Positions 31,961-43,758 of a stretch of DNA of 64,000 bases are shown one piece after another. Under the pieces are notes generated by a model that saw only the letters and a list, made by a program, of their open reading frames with translations, was not told where the DNA came from and ran no database searches. Within the stretch, counting starts at the first letter, position 1, and every line of letters begins with the position of its first letter. Position numbers and translations under genes: made by a program. Source of the DNA: Saururus chinensis. Taxonomy: Eukaryota; Streptophyta; Magnoliopsida; Piperales; Saururaceae. The stretch spans positions 14,633,057-14,697,056 of the forward strand of contig CP141148.1 in NCBI GenBank assembly GCA_035235625.1, in the 5' to 3' direction.

Positions 31961-34281
31961 TGTAATGACTATTTTTATATGAATCTATGCCTCTAACAAA
32001 GCTAATTTTTCATGTTTTTAGTGATTTTAAATTATTAGATGTGGTTATTATGTGGTCTTTCTTGAGGACATGGTAGAGCTCTAAAAAACAAGGGTAAAGG
32101 GCCTTCAAAACACAAATCAGACACTAGGATTGGAAGTGATAGACTCAAGAAGCATGCAAAGTGCAGGATAACTACCCATTCAAGGTCTAATTTTGTAGGG
32201 CCCGTTGATACAAGCCCAATGGTGTCAAGAACACATGAATTGGAGTCCGAGAGAGAAAGTTATGCATGTTTAAAGATTTTAAATTTTTAAAAAGTAAATC
32301 AAATGAATTATTGCATTAGGCTAGCGTCAATTGTGCTGACACTTGCAGCGAAGAACAGCAAGAGCCTGCATGATGGATGCGGGCTAGTGCAGTGCATTAG
32401 CACATGGGACACATGCCACAAGAGCCGAGATGGCCGGCGAAGACATAGACTACATGTGAAATGTGGTCCTGCCACATTCCACCCTATGCAAGTGACGCAT
32501 GACATGTGTGGAACAGCTTATAAATTGGCATGGAGGTTCTAGATTTTCTAGTTTATTTTCTCCTATACTCAAACTTCATTTCTCTCATTCTAAGTTGTTT
32601 TAAGTCCAATTTAAGCTATTCAAGCAGTGTTCTTACTTAAATCAAGTGTGCTGAACATCATGACATTATTATTTTTCCAATTAGAGAGCTCTAAAGCTTA
32701 GAAAATTGACATCTAATTTCATGGAGTTTGACACATTGTCTTCAAGCTCATGCAGAGAGCGAGGTTGGGGTTTCTATCTTTTCTTAAGGCATGAATGTTT
32801 ACTTTGGTTGTCTTTTGAACTTAATATACGTATGACTCTAGCATGCTATGCATTAGAGTTAGTTCCAAACTATGTTGTAAGACTTCCGCATATATATTCG
32901 TTTGCCGAATGAATATCCATTAGAATAAGATAGGCACTATGTATGTTTGTAATTCTATTATATCGACTAATCAAACTTTGAAGTAGGATATTAAATATAT
33001 ACTATGACTTTTATGCTTGCATCATATATTCATTTTATCGAGTGTTTATCCTTTGAATTTGATTATGAATTATACATGTTGAAGCATGTGAGATAGAGAA
33101 AATCTAGCTTTGCCACTATTTTAATTAGGAATTAATAAAATACATTTGAAAAATGGTTTTAGAGAATCATTCCTTGTAAAATGATGATTATCAAGAATAG
33201 TGTATAAAATACATACAAGCAAGGCGTTTCAGTTGGTTGAATGGGATAAAGAGAGGGTAACTTTCTCGTTGGAATGAGTGACAAACCCTATCTTTGTAGT
33301 CATTACTTGTGACGGACCCATGACTTGTAGAGGTGAGACTAGGGTTTTCATAAAGATAAACATTAGGTTGAAATGTTTGGAAAGGAAAACTGCCCTTGAT
33401 GAGTCTAGGAACTCAGGATTGATTTGTTTGTTCGAAGTTGTTCTTGGGCACCCCGTAGAGCTCCATGGATTAGAAGAGGGCACAACTATAATCCTATTTG
33501 GAATTGGATAATTCTATTTGGAATCAGATGCACATTACCTATTTTATCCTGGTGAGCCCATAATCAAGGGCGGGAACCCTAGTTAACCCCTAATGAAGGG
33601 TGCAAACCTTTGAATAGGCTATGCATTCTAGGGTAGATAGTATCATAGGAAAACTCTTTATTTTCTTGATCCCGGAGCCCCATGAGTATAGGTGGCTCTT
33701 ATCTCCACAAGCACAAGGTGTTTTGTGATGATATGTGGATGAGTAAGAGGTTGCTGCTTTGTACCCACAACAAAGTCCATAGGATGGAGTAGGTATTAGG
33801 GACACTTATAGCAAGCCATGAGAGCTTGCAAACCCTGAGAGCATCTTCGATTCATAGGAAGAAGATCCATGGGTGGTTTTGGGTGAGAGACACACCCTTG
33901 TTTTACAAAAATTTTTATTTATGATATGTGCTTTGAAATTGTCCTTGTTACATTATGCCTAATAGTATAAATTCTCCTACTGAGTATTTTAAAATACACA
34001 CCACCCCTTAGACCTTGCAAGACCAGCGAAGCTTAGTGTGTGGGTAGAAGGGCCAACTTGGGAACTTTCGAAATGATTTCAAGGATTTCAACTACACCAT
34101 AAATGTTAAGTAAGAAACCTTATTATTTTGCTCATTGTGTGTTTGTACACGAACAGTAGTTCATGGGAAACTAAATTATATACCATGCTTATGGTGAATA
34201 ACTCTAGTCGCGGGCCTAGACAAACTATCATATACTTTTATTAAAACTTTTATATATGTTCCAAAATCCTGGGTCATGACA
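31961..34281 (+). repeat. gypsy-3 5' LTR
   Basis: TGTAATGAC...GTCATGACA with matching inverted ends, 2,321 bp. The preceding bases are CCCTT. It includes a GC-richer U3 block (32,330-32,510), a TATA box, short GGGAACCC/GGGTTCC-type repeats near 33,560-33,600 and a GTATTTTAAAATAC palindrome (33,984-33,997) near the 3' end. Confidence 0.88.
32519..32525 (+). promoter_or_regulatory. TATA box of the gypsy-3 5' LTR
   Basis: TATAAAT in CTTATAAATTGG, directly downstream of the GC-rich block (CGAGATGGCCGGCGAAG region). Its position in the first quarter of the LTR fits the U3/R boundary. The 3' LTR has lost this segment. Confidence 0.55.
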
Positions 34282-34283
34282 GT

Positions 34284-34295
34284 TGGTATCGGAGC
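34284..34295 (+). other. gypsy-3 primer-binding site
   Basis: TGGTATCGGAGC two bases after the LTR end, the tRNA-Met type shared with gypsy-1 and gypsy-2. Confidence 0.85.
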
Positions 34296-35269
34296 AACTA
34301 GGGAATTCTATCTACAAATACATGAGGTGAGAAATAATGTTGTGGCTAGACCTATTTTTACTTTGAGTCAGGGGGTGTAGCACGTATGATAATAAGTGCA
34401 ATTCTACTAGGTGGCATGTCTTGTAAGGTAGTGGAACTACTGCAGAGAAACCATCACACACCTATGGTATGAGACACGTGGTGTTAGTGGATAGCTCCAA
34501 GGTTTGTTACGCTTGTACAACATAAATTTATTTTTGAGGCATCACAAAATACTCATGGTATGGGGTGTGAGTACTAGAGGCCACTCAGAAGCGCCGTCAC
34601 GCATATACTTCAAGATATGTCAACGCAGATAATTAGGTAGCATGCCTTGAAGGGTTGTGGAACTGCCATGGAGAAACTATCAAACACCCATGGTATGGGA
34701 TATGCGGTGTTAATCGATAGCTCTAAGGTTAGTTACACTTGTGCAACATAATGGCCACTTAGAAGCATCATTATGCGTACACTTTAAGACATGTTAACAT
34801 TAATAAGTAATATTCTATTTTTACTGTTTTTTTGTTAATAATTGTTATTATTAGAATGATTTTATGTGTTTTGATTTTGAAAACAAGTGAGTGGGGTGTT
34901 GTAAAACACACATCTTGTTTTAAGAAAGAGTAGAAGAACTTGTTTGTGTGTGTAAATCTAATTGTTAATTCAAAGTTGTTACAATCGATTAGTACCCCAT
35001 GGGTGATTCAAATCATGGAAGGGATAGATATGGTCTGATGACTTGACTCTATCAAAACATCAATTCAGGAATTGATGGTCCTAGAGGACCATTTGGAAAA
35101 CTTCTTAGCTTTGATGATGGAGATAAGGGCTCATCATCTTTAAGCATAGGGCTATAAGCTCATCTCCAGTCGCTCAAGTAAGTCTAATTATTCTATTGAG
35201 AATAGTTTGTGAGAAGGACAATCCGTTAGAGCGAGTCAAGAAGATTTCTCCAGCCTTATACGATAAGAT
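34296..35269 (+). other. gypsy-3 leader and decayed 5' gag region
   Basis: No long frame survives. Two related blocks (GGTAGCATGYCTTG, GAAACYATCA-ACACC and GGTGTTARTNGATAGCTC, near 34,412 and 34,636) are spaced about 225 bp, so the leader contains an internal duplication. Further downstream the sequence resembles a fragmented gag N-terminus. Confidence 0.45.
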
Positions 35270-35353
35270 GATCCTGAGGCGGCCAAGAAATGGACCTCTG
35301 AAGCAGAAAGAGTTTTTAAAGTGATGAAGGTTCTAGAGGACAAAAAGATGTGA
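35270..35353 (+). pseudogene. gypsy-3 gag fragment
   Basis: Reads DPEAAKKWTSEAERVFKVMK followed by VLEDKKM and a stop (TGA 35,351). This is the conserved opening of the Retrotrans_gag domain of Tekay/Del elements (DPxxAxxWxxExExxFxxM). The rest of gag, the zinc knuckle and the protease are missing or beyond recognition before pol starts at about 35,610. Confidence 0.6.
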
Positions 35354-35609
35354 CCATCTTTTGACATGATAGAGATGGTAATTTTTTTTTGTGACCGTCA
35401 ACGGAGAGAAATTTCTTTTCTGGTGCGAATGTAGTTCTTGAAGGAGAGCACATTGTTCTAAGGGATTCAAGATAGGTCAAGTTGGTGTGCCATATCTTCC
35501 ATTAAATACACAAATGGCCGAGCTAAGGGTGTTCGACAAACCTTGCTATAGTAATTTCTGATTAAATAAAGGAGATAAGTTTGGATGAGATAGACATGGT
35601 ATGAGATTG

Positions 35610-36372
35610 TGCTGACGCCTTTTCCAGATGAGTTGTTAGATCTACCACCGATAAGAGAGGTACAAGAGTAACATCTCTTAGGTATCACTCCTATTTCTAA
35701 GGCACCCTATGAAGTGGACGCAATAGAGATTAGAAAATCAAGGGAACAACTTCAACATCTTTTAGACAAAGGTGTTATCCATCCAAGCATCTTCCCTTGG
35801 GGACACCCAACTGTGATTTTTGTGGAGAAGGAAGACAGATCTCTTCGATCAACTACAGTCGGTCAAAGTGTTTTCTTGAAGTGACTTAAGATTTGAATAT
35901 CATTGACTAAGGATTTTAGATAAAGATATCTGAAGGGTTGCTTTATGAACAAGGTATGGGCATTATTCATTATGTGTTTTAGTTTGACTAATGCCCCAAC
36001 AACTTTTATGGATCTCATGAACCGAGTTTTTTGAGCTTATCTAGATAAGTTTGTGATTGTTTTTGTGGATGATATTTTGGTTTACTTTGTCTTGAGGAGC
36101 ATCAAGAACATTTTACATATAGTTATGCAAAATTTGAAAACTCATTAGTTACATGTTAAAGTTAGTGAGTGGGAATTTTGGCTAGAGTAAGTTACATTTT
36201 TGGGTCATGTTAGTTCAAAAATGGACTATCAGTAGATCCCACAAAGATAGAAATAGTGATGTGGTGATAAAGGCCCAAAACAATCACAGAAACTAATTAG
36301 GTCTTACAAATATTACCGAAGATTCATCAATACAATTTCACGTATCACTTTGCCTTTGTCAAAGTTGACAAG
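35610..36372 (+). pseudogene. gypsy-3 reverse transcriptase fragments
   Basis: Frame pieces show LPFPDELLDLPPIREV, APYEVDAIEIRKS, LLDKGVIHPSIFPWGHPTV and, after a gap that removes the DYR...GYHQ blocks, SLTNAPTTFMDLMNRVF, then YLDKFVIVFVDDILVY with the Asp pair intact. These are RT motifs in the right order, interrupted by stops and a deletion of roughly 60-70 codons. The segment is broken at 36,372 by the solo LTR and continues at 38,078. Confidence 0.75.
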
Positions 36373-36377
36373 GGAAG

Positions 36378-38072
36378 TGTGGCGACCGTCATTTTATAAT
36401 ATATGCCATAACACGCATATTTAATATCCCGCTCGACACATGTTACATCGCGCGTGAACCCAAACGTGACGGCCGGCCTTATGGACTGAGCACAAAGAAA
36501 TAACAACACATAAAACACAATAACATATAATACTTTGGAGTTGATGCACAACTGAGATATTACATATAATAGTAAAATAGGACCTAGTCCAAAATACACC
36601 ATATGCAGAGCAGTTATATTACAAAATATAGGCCTAACAAGCCCTTCATAACAGTCATAATATTACAGAGATTGATGAAAATTATAACTAAGTAGACAAT
36701 TCCTCAGTTGACACCTCCGATTTAATTTTACTACCTGCAGAGTCTGGGGGTGGGTGAGTATTTTTATACTTAGTAGGTGGAGCTAAAATCTAATTTAATG
36801 CTAAATATAATACAATAATAATTATTTTTGCTAAATAGAACTTAGTACATAAGCAGATTCAGAAATAATTTTGAAAAAACACCGGTTCGTCCGATGACGA
36901 TAAATTCTTAGCAGTGATACCGAACGGCGTTCCTCCGATGCTCATGGAGCATCAGGAAGCTCAGAAGGTAGGAGTTTTACCATGACACTCCGAACCTATG
37001 TGTGCGCATGAGATACTGATAATTTCCTCAGTAGGTATCCAGAATAATATAGTTCTAGGTATAACCCTAGAGCTATCCAGAAAATACACATATTGTATCA
37101 TAATTTTGATTAAATAAAACTTGATATACGTAGAGCATTTCTTCTAAAAACATAAGCGAAGAAGTGTGGCTGAATAAAAATGATCCATAAAACATTAAGT
37201 ATACGTGCAGAGCATAGACTAGAGTTTAAGACCCCTTACCTTAGATTTGGGGTAGAAAGTTCGTTGCTGTAGAGAGCTTGTATGGAAAAACTGGTCCCAT
37301 CACGGTGTCCAACACTGTCAATTTAGTTAAAAATGCATTTGAAATGAGTTGAATCGGACTTAAAACGGCTCGGAATGGAGGGTCAAAAGTTTTTGACTTG
37401 TGGTAGAAGTGAATATTAAAAATGAAAATGGAGTGAATTTATAGTGTTGTGGAACATGCGACGTGGGACGCGTGTCCACCACGAGTCACGTGGTGGCACT
37501 GCATGCCGTGTGGTTCTACCACGTAGAATCATGTGTGGCACGTGATTTTGTGTGGTACCAAGGAACCCGACGTGCAGGCTCCGCTTGTCGCGCGGGTGCA
37601 GGACAGACGTGCAGTCCGTGTTGCAGGCCATGACGTCCCGTGCACCATGCAGTGTGGTCCCGCGTGCGGACCACGGGCCCATCACATGGTTGAACTGCGC
37701 GACATCGTGCTATCGCGCGCGTCAGCCAACTTAATATAATAATATTTTTTTTCTTTTTTTCAAAACTTTAAATCTTTATCTTTTTAACTGTACGTCGGAA
37801 TAATACATTCTTGATACCAATGGAGTCATATCGATGAGCCCTTCGAAACAAGCCCACTCAAGGATAGGTTTTACTGTAGTTTCATCGTGGGTTTACCTAT
37901 GATGCACGCCTCCCACGATCTATACTTACAGCTACCACATCCGATTCAAAAATCTTTATGTTCGGTTTTTAGAGTTCTGCAATAACCCTTTAGGTACAAC
38001 ATTCATAATAACATTCTATTAATATATTAAAATTCCAATATTAGAAATGTACAAAATATCTAGGTTGTCACA
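36378..38072 (-). mobile_element. solo LTR, gypsy-type, 1.70 kb, with GGAAG target duplication
   Basis: TGTGGCGACC...GGTTGTCACA with inverted ends and GGAAG at 36,373-36,377 and 38,073-38,077. Orientation: the TGAGTA hairpin (36,755-36,772) and the GC-rich U3 (37,445-37,735) place the promoter on the minus strand, with a TATAAATTC box at 37,435-37,443. Removing it rejoins the pol sequence of gypsy-3. Open frames in the GC-rich part are not genes. Confidence 0.9.
37435..37735 (-). promoter_or_regulatory. U3 promoter block of the solo LTR with ACGTG cluster
   Basis: A GC-rich island in an AT-rich setting. It contains CACGTGG, CCACGTAG, GGCACGTGAT and several GACGTG/CGTGC cores, directly upstream (on the minus strand) of a TATAAATTC element at 37,435-37,443. 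ACGTG cores bind bZIP and bHLH factors in plants. Function in this copy is inferred only. Confidence 0.45.
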
Positions 38073-38077
38073 GGAAG

Positions 38078-39180
38078 GAGTAAAGTTTATTTGGATGAGG
38101 CAAGGGAAAATGGTCTCAAGAACTAACCATGAAGCTAATGACCGAAATAGTCTTAGCTTCACCATTCGGCAGTCGAGGATTTGTTGTGTTTAGTGATGCT
38201 TCCAGGAAAAGCCTGGGATGTGTGTTATGTAGAATGAGAAAGTACAGCCAATGCATTGAGCCTCATAGCTGAAGGGTTGCTCAAATGCTCGTGAAGAAGC
38301 GGAAATTATTGTAAGGAGACATTAAGTTTTCAACCTGGATTGTAGATTGGAAAGAAGAGATCTCTTATGGCCAATTTGGAAGTGAAGTTGGCATTGGATG
38401 AGCACATCTTGGTGGCACATAAAAGAGCTATGTAAATACAAGTGTTGCATGGAAGTGTTGGATTCTAAGAAGAATTAGAGGTTTCGACAATACTTGAGCT
38501 AAGGAATGATCTATTGTGTGAAGCATATATATCTCAATACATCATCCATTTAGGAGGAACAAAGAGGTGTAATGGCCTGAAAAGAGATTTTCGGTTGAAT
38601 GGAATGAAAAAGGACATAAGAGAGTATGTTTTGAAGCATTTAACTGTCAATAGGTTAGAGCCAAATGCTAGGAATGTTTAGGTACTCATCAACCAATTGA
38701 AATTCCTGAATGGAAGTGAGAGTACCTTACTATGGATTTTGATTTAGGTCTGCCCAGGATAACGCAGGGTCATAGATCCTTTGCACAATAGTTGATCAAC
38801 TCACTGAGAGTGTACATCTTCTACCTCTGAAAAGGCACACTCTTTAAATTCTCTATGAAGGATGTATGTAAAGGCCATTATAAGTCGACAAGGAGTGTCG
38901 TTGTCGATCATCTAGAATCAGGACAGTCGATTTACTTCTTCGTCTAATTAGGTATCAACCTAGGGTTCAAGACAACCTTCCACCTACACATGGATGCTTA
39001 GTCAGAGAGGACTACTAAGACATAGAAGTTATAATATGTGCTTATGCAGTGAATTAGATAGAGCATCGACATGTTGAAGTATATTAAGAAAGTCTAGGAT
39101 AGTGAAGCCTAAGTTGTTACGCCGTTGTACATATAAGGTGAAGGTCATTAGTGTGTTGTGGAAGTGTGGTAGGACTCTTC
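38078..39180 (+). pseudogene. gypsy-3 RNase H and integrase fragments
   Basis: After the solo LTR the frame reads EGVKFIWMRQGK, the start of the RNase H region. From about 38,600 integrase pieces appear: WNGMKKDIREYVLKHLTVN (HHCC end, Cys replaced), then a segment around 38,700 equivalent to the first catalytic region, and around 38,780-39,010 pieces resembling LTKSAHF, LYVxxI-LHGV and QTDGQSExT. Multiple stops and frameshifts break it. The identification rests on motif order, not on an open frame. Confidence 0.6.
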
Positions 39181-39546
39181 AAAATATTCGACAAGGTAGG
39201 GCATATGACTTAAAGACTAGCCTTGCCCCATAGATTGATGGAGGTCAAGACATATTCCACAAGTCCATGCTTGGAAGTTTGTGCAAGATCCTTCGCATGT
39301 TCTTAATTAGACTTTAGTTGTTCTCAAAGTCATGTGTACCTCTCAAGGAAAGATCAATCATAAATTTGGATTGTAAGGAACTGATGCTTTGAACAAAAAT
39401 GATTTGCTATAAAAGTTTTATGGCAACACCACTCTCAAAGGAAGTGACTTAGGAGTTAGAAGTGAAACGATGAAGAAGTGTACTTAACTTTATGGTAAGT
39501 GAAGGGTTCAAATTTTGCAGACAAATTTTTTTTAAGGGGAGTAGAT

Positions 39547-40970
39547 TGTAATGACAGTGAATTTTTTGTATGATTTTATGCATCTAATAAAGTTAATTTT
39601 TGAGTTTTTAACAATTTTAAATTATTTAGAGGTGGTTATTCAATGGGCTTTCTTAAGGATTTGGTGGAGCTTTGAAAAATAGTATAACAAGCCCTAAACT
39701 GCGCAAATTGGACACCGAAATCAAAGGTTATGGCCTCGGGAAGTATGCCACATAGGTAGGACCCACTTGAAATGTGTGTGATAACCTACCCATGTGGTCT
39801 AGTTTTGTAGGGCTCATCGATGGAAGCCCAATAGTAGCAAGAACAAGTGAATCGGAGTCTAGAAGGGAAAGTAACGCACATTGAAAGATTTCATAATTTA
39901 AAACATAATGTAAAAAAATGAATTATTGCATCAGGGTGACGCATGGAAAGAGCTTGCGCAATGTGCATGGGCAAGAGTTTGCGTGTAAGGCATGAATGTT
40001 ACATTGGTTGTCTTTTGAACTTAATATACGTATGATCTAGCATGCTATGCATTAGAGTTAGTTTCAAGCTATGTTTTAAGATTTCTGCATATATATTTGG
40101 TTTGTCGAATGACTATCTGTTAGAATAAGATAGGAATTATATACTATATGTTTATAATTCCTTTGAAGTAAAATATTAAATATATACAATGACTTTTATG
40201 CTTGCCTCATATATTCGTTTTATCGAATGTTTATCCTGCGAATATGATTATACACATTAAAGAGTGTGAGATAGAGAAAATCTAGCATCACCACTCTTTT
40301 GATTAGTAATGACTAAAATATGTTTGAAAAGCAGTTTTAGAGAATCATTCCTTGTAGAAGGATGATTCTCAAGAATAGTTTATAAAATATGCATAAGCAT
40401 GTTGATCGAGTTACTTGAATGGGATAAAGAGAGGGTAATTGTCTAGTTAGAATGAACAACCAACCTTATTTTTGTAATCGTTACTAGTGACGCTCCTATG
40501 GCTTGTAGAGGCGAGGCTAAGGTTTTTGAAAGGATAAACATTAGGATGGAATGTTTTAAAAGGAAAATTATCCTTTAAGAGTATGGGAATTCAAGATTGA
40601 TTTATTTATTCAGAGTTATTTTTGGGCGCCCTAATAGAGCTCTGGTGAGCCCCTAACAAAGGGAGGGAACCCTGATTAGCTCTTAACGAATGGCAAGAAC
40701 CTTTAAAAAGGTTACGTGTGCTAGGGTAGAGAATATCATGGGGAAACTCTCTATTCTCTTGATCCTGGCGCCCCATGAGCATGGGTGGCTCTTCTCTCCA
40801 CAAGCACGAGGTGCTTTGTGATGATCCGTGGTGGAGTAAGAGGTTATTGCTTTGTACCCGCAGTGAAGTCCATGGGATGGAGTAGGTATTTGGGACACTT
40901 GTAGTAAGTTATGTGAGCTTGCAAACCCTAAAATCATCTTCAATACATAGGAAGAAGCTCTAAGGGTGGT
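39547..40970 (+). repeat. gypsy-3 3' LTR, internally deleted and truncated
   Basis: Starts TGTAATGACAGTG after the polypurine tract AAGGGGAG (39,534-39,541). It follows the 5' LTR except for a deletion of about 0.4 kb that removes the U3 block and TATA box (junction near 39,985, corresponding to about 32,370-32,780). It stops at 40,970 (GGGTGGT), where copia family-B LTR begins. Confidence 0.82.
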
Positions 40971-41817
40971 ATCGAAATCATCTTCAATAAGCACTCACAA
41001 ACTCAGATTTGTTTATTCTTGGTATCATTAGAAAGCATTTGAAGAGCTGTATCAAATGAGATACCACATTAACTTTTTGTAGGCCCACTTATACAATACA
41101 CCTCAATAATAATTTCTTTTATGTTTCCCCACATTATACTATAAGAACATATGAGGCATATATGAAGTAATTGGATAATTTTGATGATCAAAACAATGTA
41201 TAAACTTTATGTATGGTTTAGTCTTAAAAGTTTGACTAGATGCTGTTGTGGTCGAGTCATATTTGGAATAGATGGACTTAAAAAATTGGAGCATACGTGT
41301 TCTAAAAGTTCAAAGTTGAAGACTAAGTTGAGTGTCAAAGGTAAAAGGTTTATTTTTGCACTCACATATGCAAATAACTTAGTTTTATTAGGATTAATTA
41401 ATTAAAGTAATTCTTGAACTTTAAGGAAAAATTAAGATAAATTGCAAAATTCAGTGTTCATCAATTGATCGCTACAATTTGTACTGAACACATCGATCAA
41501 TCAGCCCTTGAAAAAGCCTTTGTAATTTATCGTTGAGAGGTGCCGATTATTCAACATATGTGATAGATCGATAGCTAGATGAATTTTACATTAATGGGAA
41601 TATTGACGAATCAATCGCTATTTGAACTGATCGATTGTTGTCTATGTATGTTACCTATTTTAAGCATTCTGAGAAAGAGTTCATTCCTAAAGACTATGAC
41701 CTAAACCAACTTAATGGACTAGATAAGGGTTGGGTAAACACGAAATTGAAGAGAGAAAAACCAAGAATTTGAGAGAGAAAAGAGAAGTCCTTTAGCTTTT
41801 GTTTTCCCTCTAGATAT
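40971..41817 (+). mobile_element. copia family-B LTR, first segment
   Basis: Matches the internal part of the LTR at about 58,180-59,100 (CAAACTCAGATTTG, GGCCCACTTATAC, GTGGTCGAGTCA, GGAAAACC-type blocks). Its left LTR end is missing. The first bases (AAATCATCTTCAATA) duplicate a gypsy-3 LTR phrase 46 bp upstream. It is interrupted at 41,818 by copia-A and resumes after about 54,150. Confidence 0.6.
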
Positions 41818-42840
41818 TGTAAGAACATGTGTCCTTATGTCATGTATTGACTTATTGTCGTGACCAAAACAATGTCAAGAAGTGTGTATTTTGAATCGGT
41901 TTGCAATCTGAAGATAGATTTCTGAATGTGAGAGGAAAAGAAGACTCTCGCACAAATCATGTTCACGCACTTTAGGGTAAAAGAGACCTTAGGTGAAAAA
42001 ATGGTGAAGTTTGGATATTTAAATAGGGGAAATGAAAAATTGACATAACAATCGATCGGTTCTGTAGAGCAATTGTCACACCCCGGTGCCTGCCCAACCC
42101 AAGCCAATCCTGATCCAAAGGATGGTCGAAATGCACTGGGGCAACAAATTGTTATACTACGAAGACTTGACCCCTCTAACGGGTACCACACACACGGAGT
42201 AGTGCACCATTTTATCTTTGTGCAATAGAAATAAGTAAAAGTATAAAGGGCATTAACTCTGAAACAATCCTCAAGTCTCAACCCACAATTTACAACTACT
42301 AAGCTATTCAACATGACTAAAGTCATAACATCTAAAAACAAGTCAAAGCCACAACGACTAATAGTGTACGAGACAAAGTCATCTAAACATGAAGTTCTAA
42401 TAAAACAACAGAATAATAAGAAAAGATCGTAAGATCCCTAGGCTCCCACACCTACACCCGATCATCATACACATGTGCCTCATACAAAGGACCTCGTCGT
42501 TTGCATGTCACACCATGCAGCCCCAAAACAGAAGACATAGAAAGTCGGGGTGATCATAAAACTTAGTAAGGTTTTGAATACGAAAATGGTAAATTAGAAA
42601 ACAACCACGACATATCAACATGGTCTATCAAATCTACATATCTTATAATATCTTATTTATGATTACTTTGCTTACCATAACATACTTGCTCATAAGTAAT
42701 TATCCTGCATGCAAATATCTCAAATGTACTATTCGTAGCATGAATAATCACATTATAACATAAACATCCATTTTGCATGAAGTGCGTCTCAAGCATATCA
42801 TACATTTCCATGCATGCTCATTCTCCTTCATAACATTTAA

Positions 42841-43110
42841 CCTGCATGACACGTATCTCCAACACACAATCACATCATGCATAACCATAACCATTAACCT
42901 GCATGAAAAGTGTCTCTAACACACAATCACATCATGCATATCCATAACCATTAACCTTCATGAGAAGTGTCTCTAACACAATCACATCATGCATATTCAT
43001 CACATTTAACCTGCATGAGAAGTGTCTCTAACACACAATCATATCATGCATATTTATAACCATTAACCTGCATGTAAAGTGTCTCCAACACACACAACCA
43101 TGCAAATCAA
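42841..43110 (-). repeat. 57-bp minisatellite in the family-D LTR, about 4.7 copies
   Basis: CCTGCATGA recurs at 42,841, 42,898, (CCTTCATGA) 42,955, 43,010 and 43,067, giving periods 57, 57, 55 and 57. Units contain GTGTCTCTAACACA and ATCACATCATGCATA. The inverted counterpart in the other family-D LTR is at 14,690-14,830. Confidence 0.85.
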
Positions 43111-43758
43111 TAAAACAACCTTGCTTAATCGGCCGAAGCTTAAGCAATCCCTACTCACTCCAAACAATCCCCAATTAGAAAGTCCGAAAGAATTACACAA
43201 TTTGGGTAAATTCCCTAACAAGGAAGAATATCCCCTAGTGAGTCAGTGCACTTGGCTACACTAGCCCGGATTCTTAGGGTCCAGATGGTCTAAATAGTTT
43301 TGTCTCCTTATAGCATTGTCGCTCTTCTCAACCCGGGGAGGAAAACTAATCCTCGAGAGACATAAAACCCATCCTTTCGGACGTAAAACCAAATTGATAA
43401 GCCTCTAATCGATTAATCTTGCAAGCAATATCACATAATTGCATCCAATCGATCAATACAGCTAATCTTGATAAAGTATCATTCATAAATCTATCTCATG
43501 ATGCATACAAAATAGTACACACGTGAGCATTGACTACATGAATTCTAATTCATGAAACGTGCTTCCCATTAGCCATACATGCATCATTTCTAATCATAAG
43601 TATCAACAATCACGTTAATTAACCCCACATGTGTGTACACAGTACAAACATTCAATTCTACGCATATGGACATGCATTATCAACATCCGATTAACATACT
43701 ACACACATGTTATTTAACATTTAATCATGACTCCTTACTAAAATTATGAGTGAAAACT

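Larger units (their letters stand above)
31961..40970 (+). mobile_element. gypsy-3: large Tekay/Del-like Ty3-gypsy element, 3' LTR cut by later insertion
   Basis: The 5' LTR (2.32 kb), PBS and fragments of gag, RT, RNase H and integrase stand in gypsy order, followed by a polypurine tract and 1.42 kb of 3' LTR. Long LTRs and RT wording such as NAPTTFMDLMNRVF fit the Tekay/Del chromovirus lineage. A 1.70-kb solo LTR sits in pol. The 3' LTR matches the 5' LTR up to about 33,880 of the latter and is then replaced by copia family-B LTR at 40,971. The remaining 0.4 kb was not found and may lie beyond the window. Confidence 0.82.

Noticed and set aside
31491-31996. Two overlapping open frames rich in Pro, Ser and Leu
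   Set aside because: They arise from a C/T-rich low-complexity block. Both overlap in different frames and neither resembles a protein family.
37416-37739. Open frames of 60-89 codons in the GC-rich block
   Set aside because: They lie inside the U3 of a solo LTR bounded by exact target duplications. GC-richness alone lengthens open frames here.
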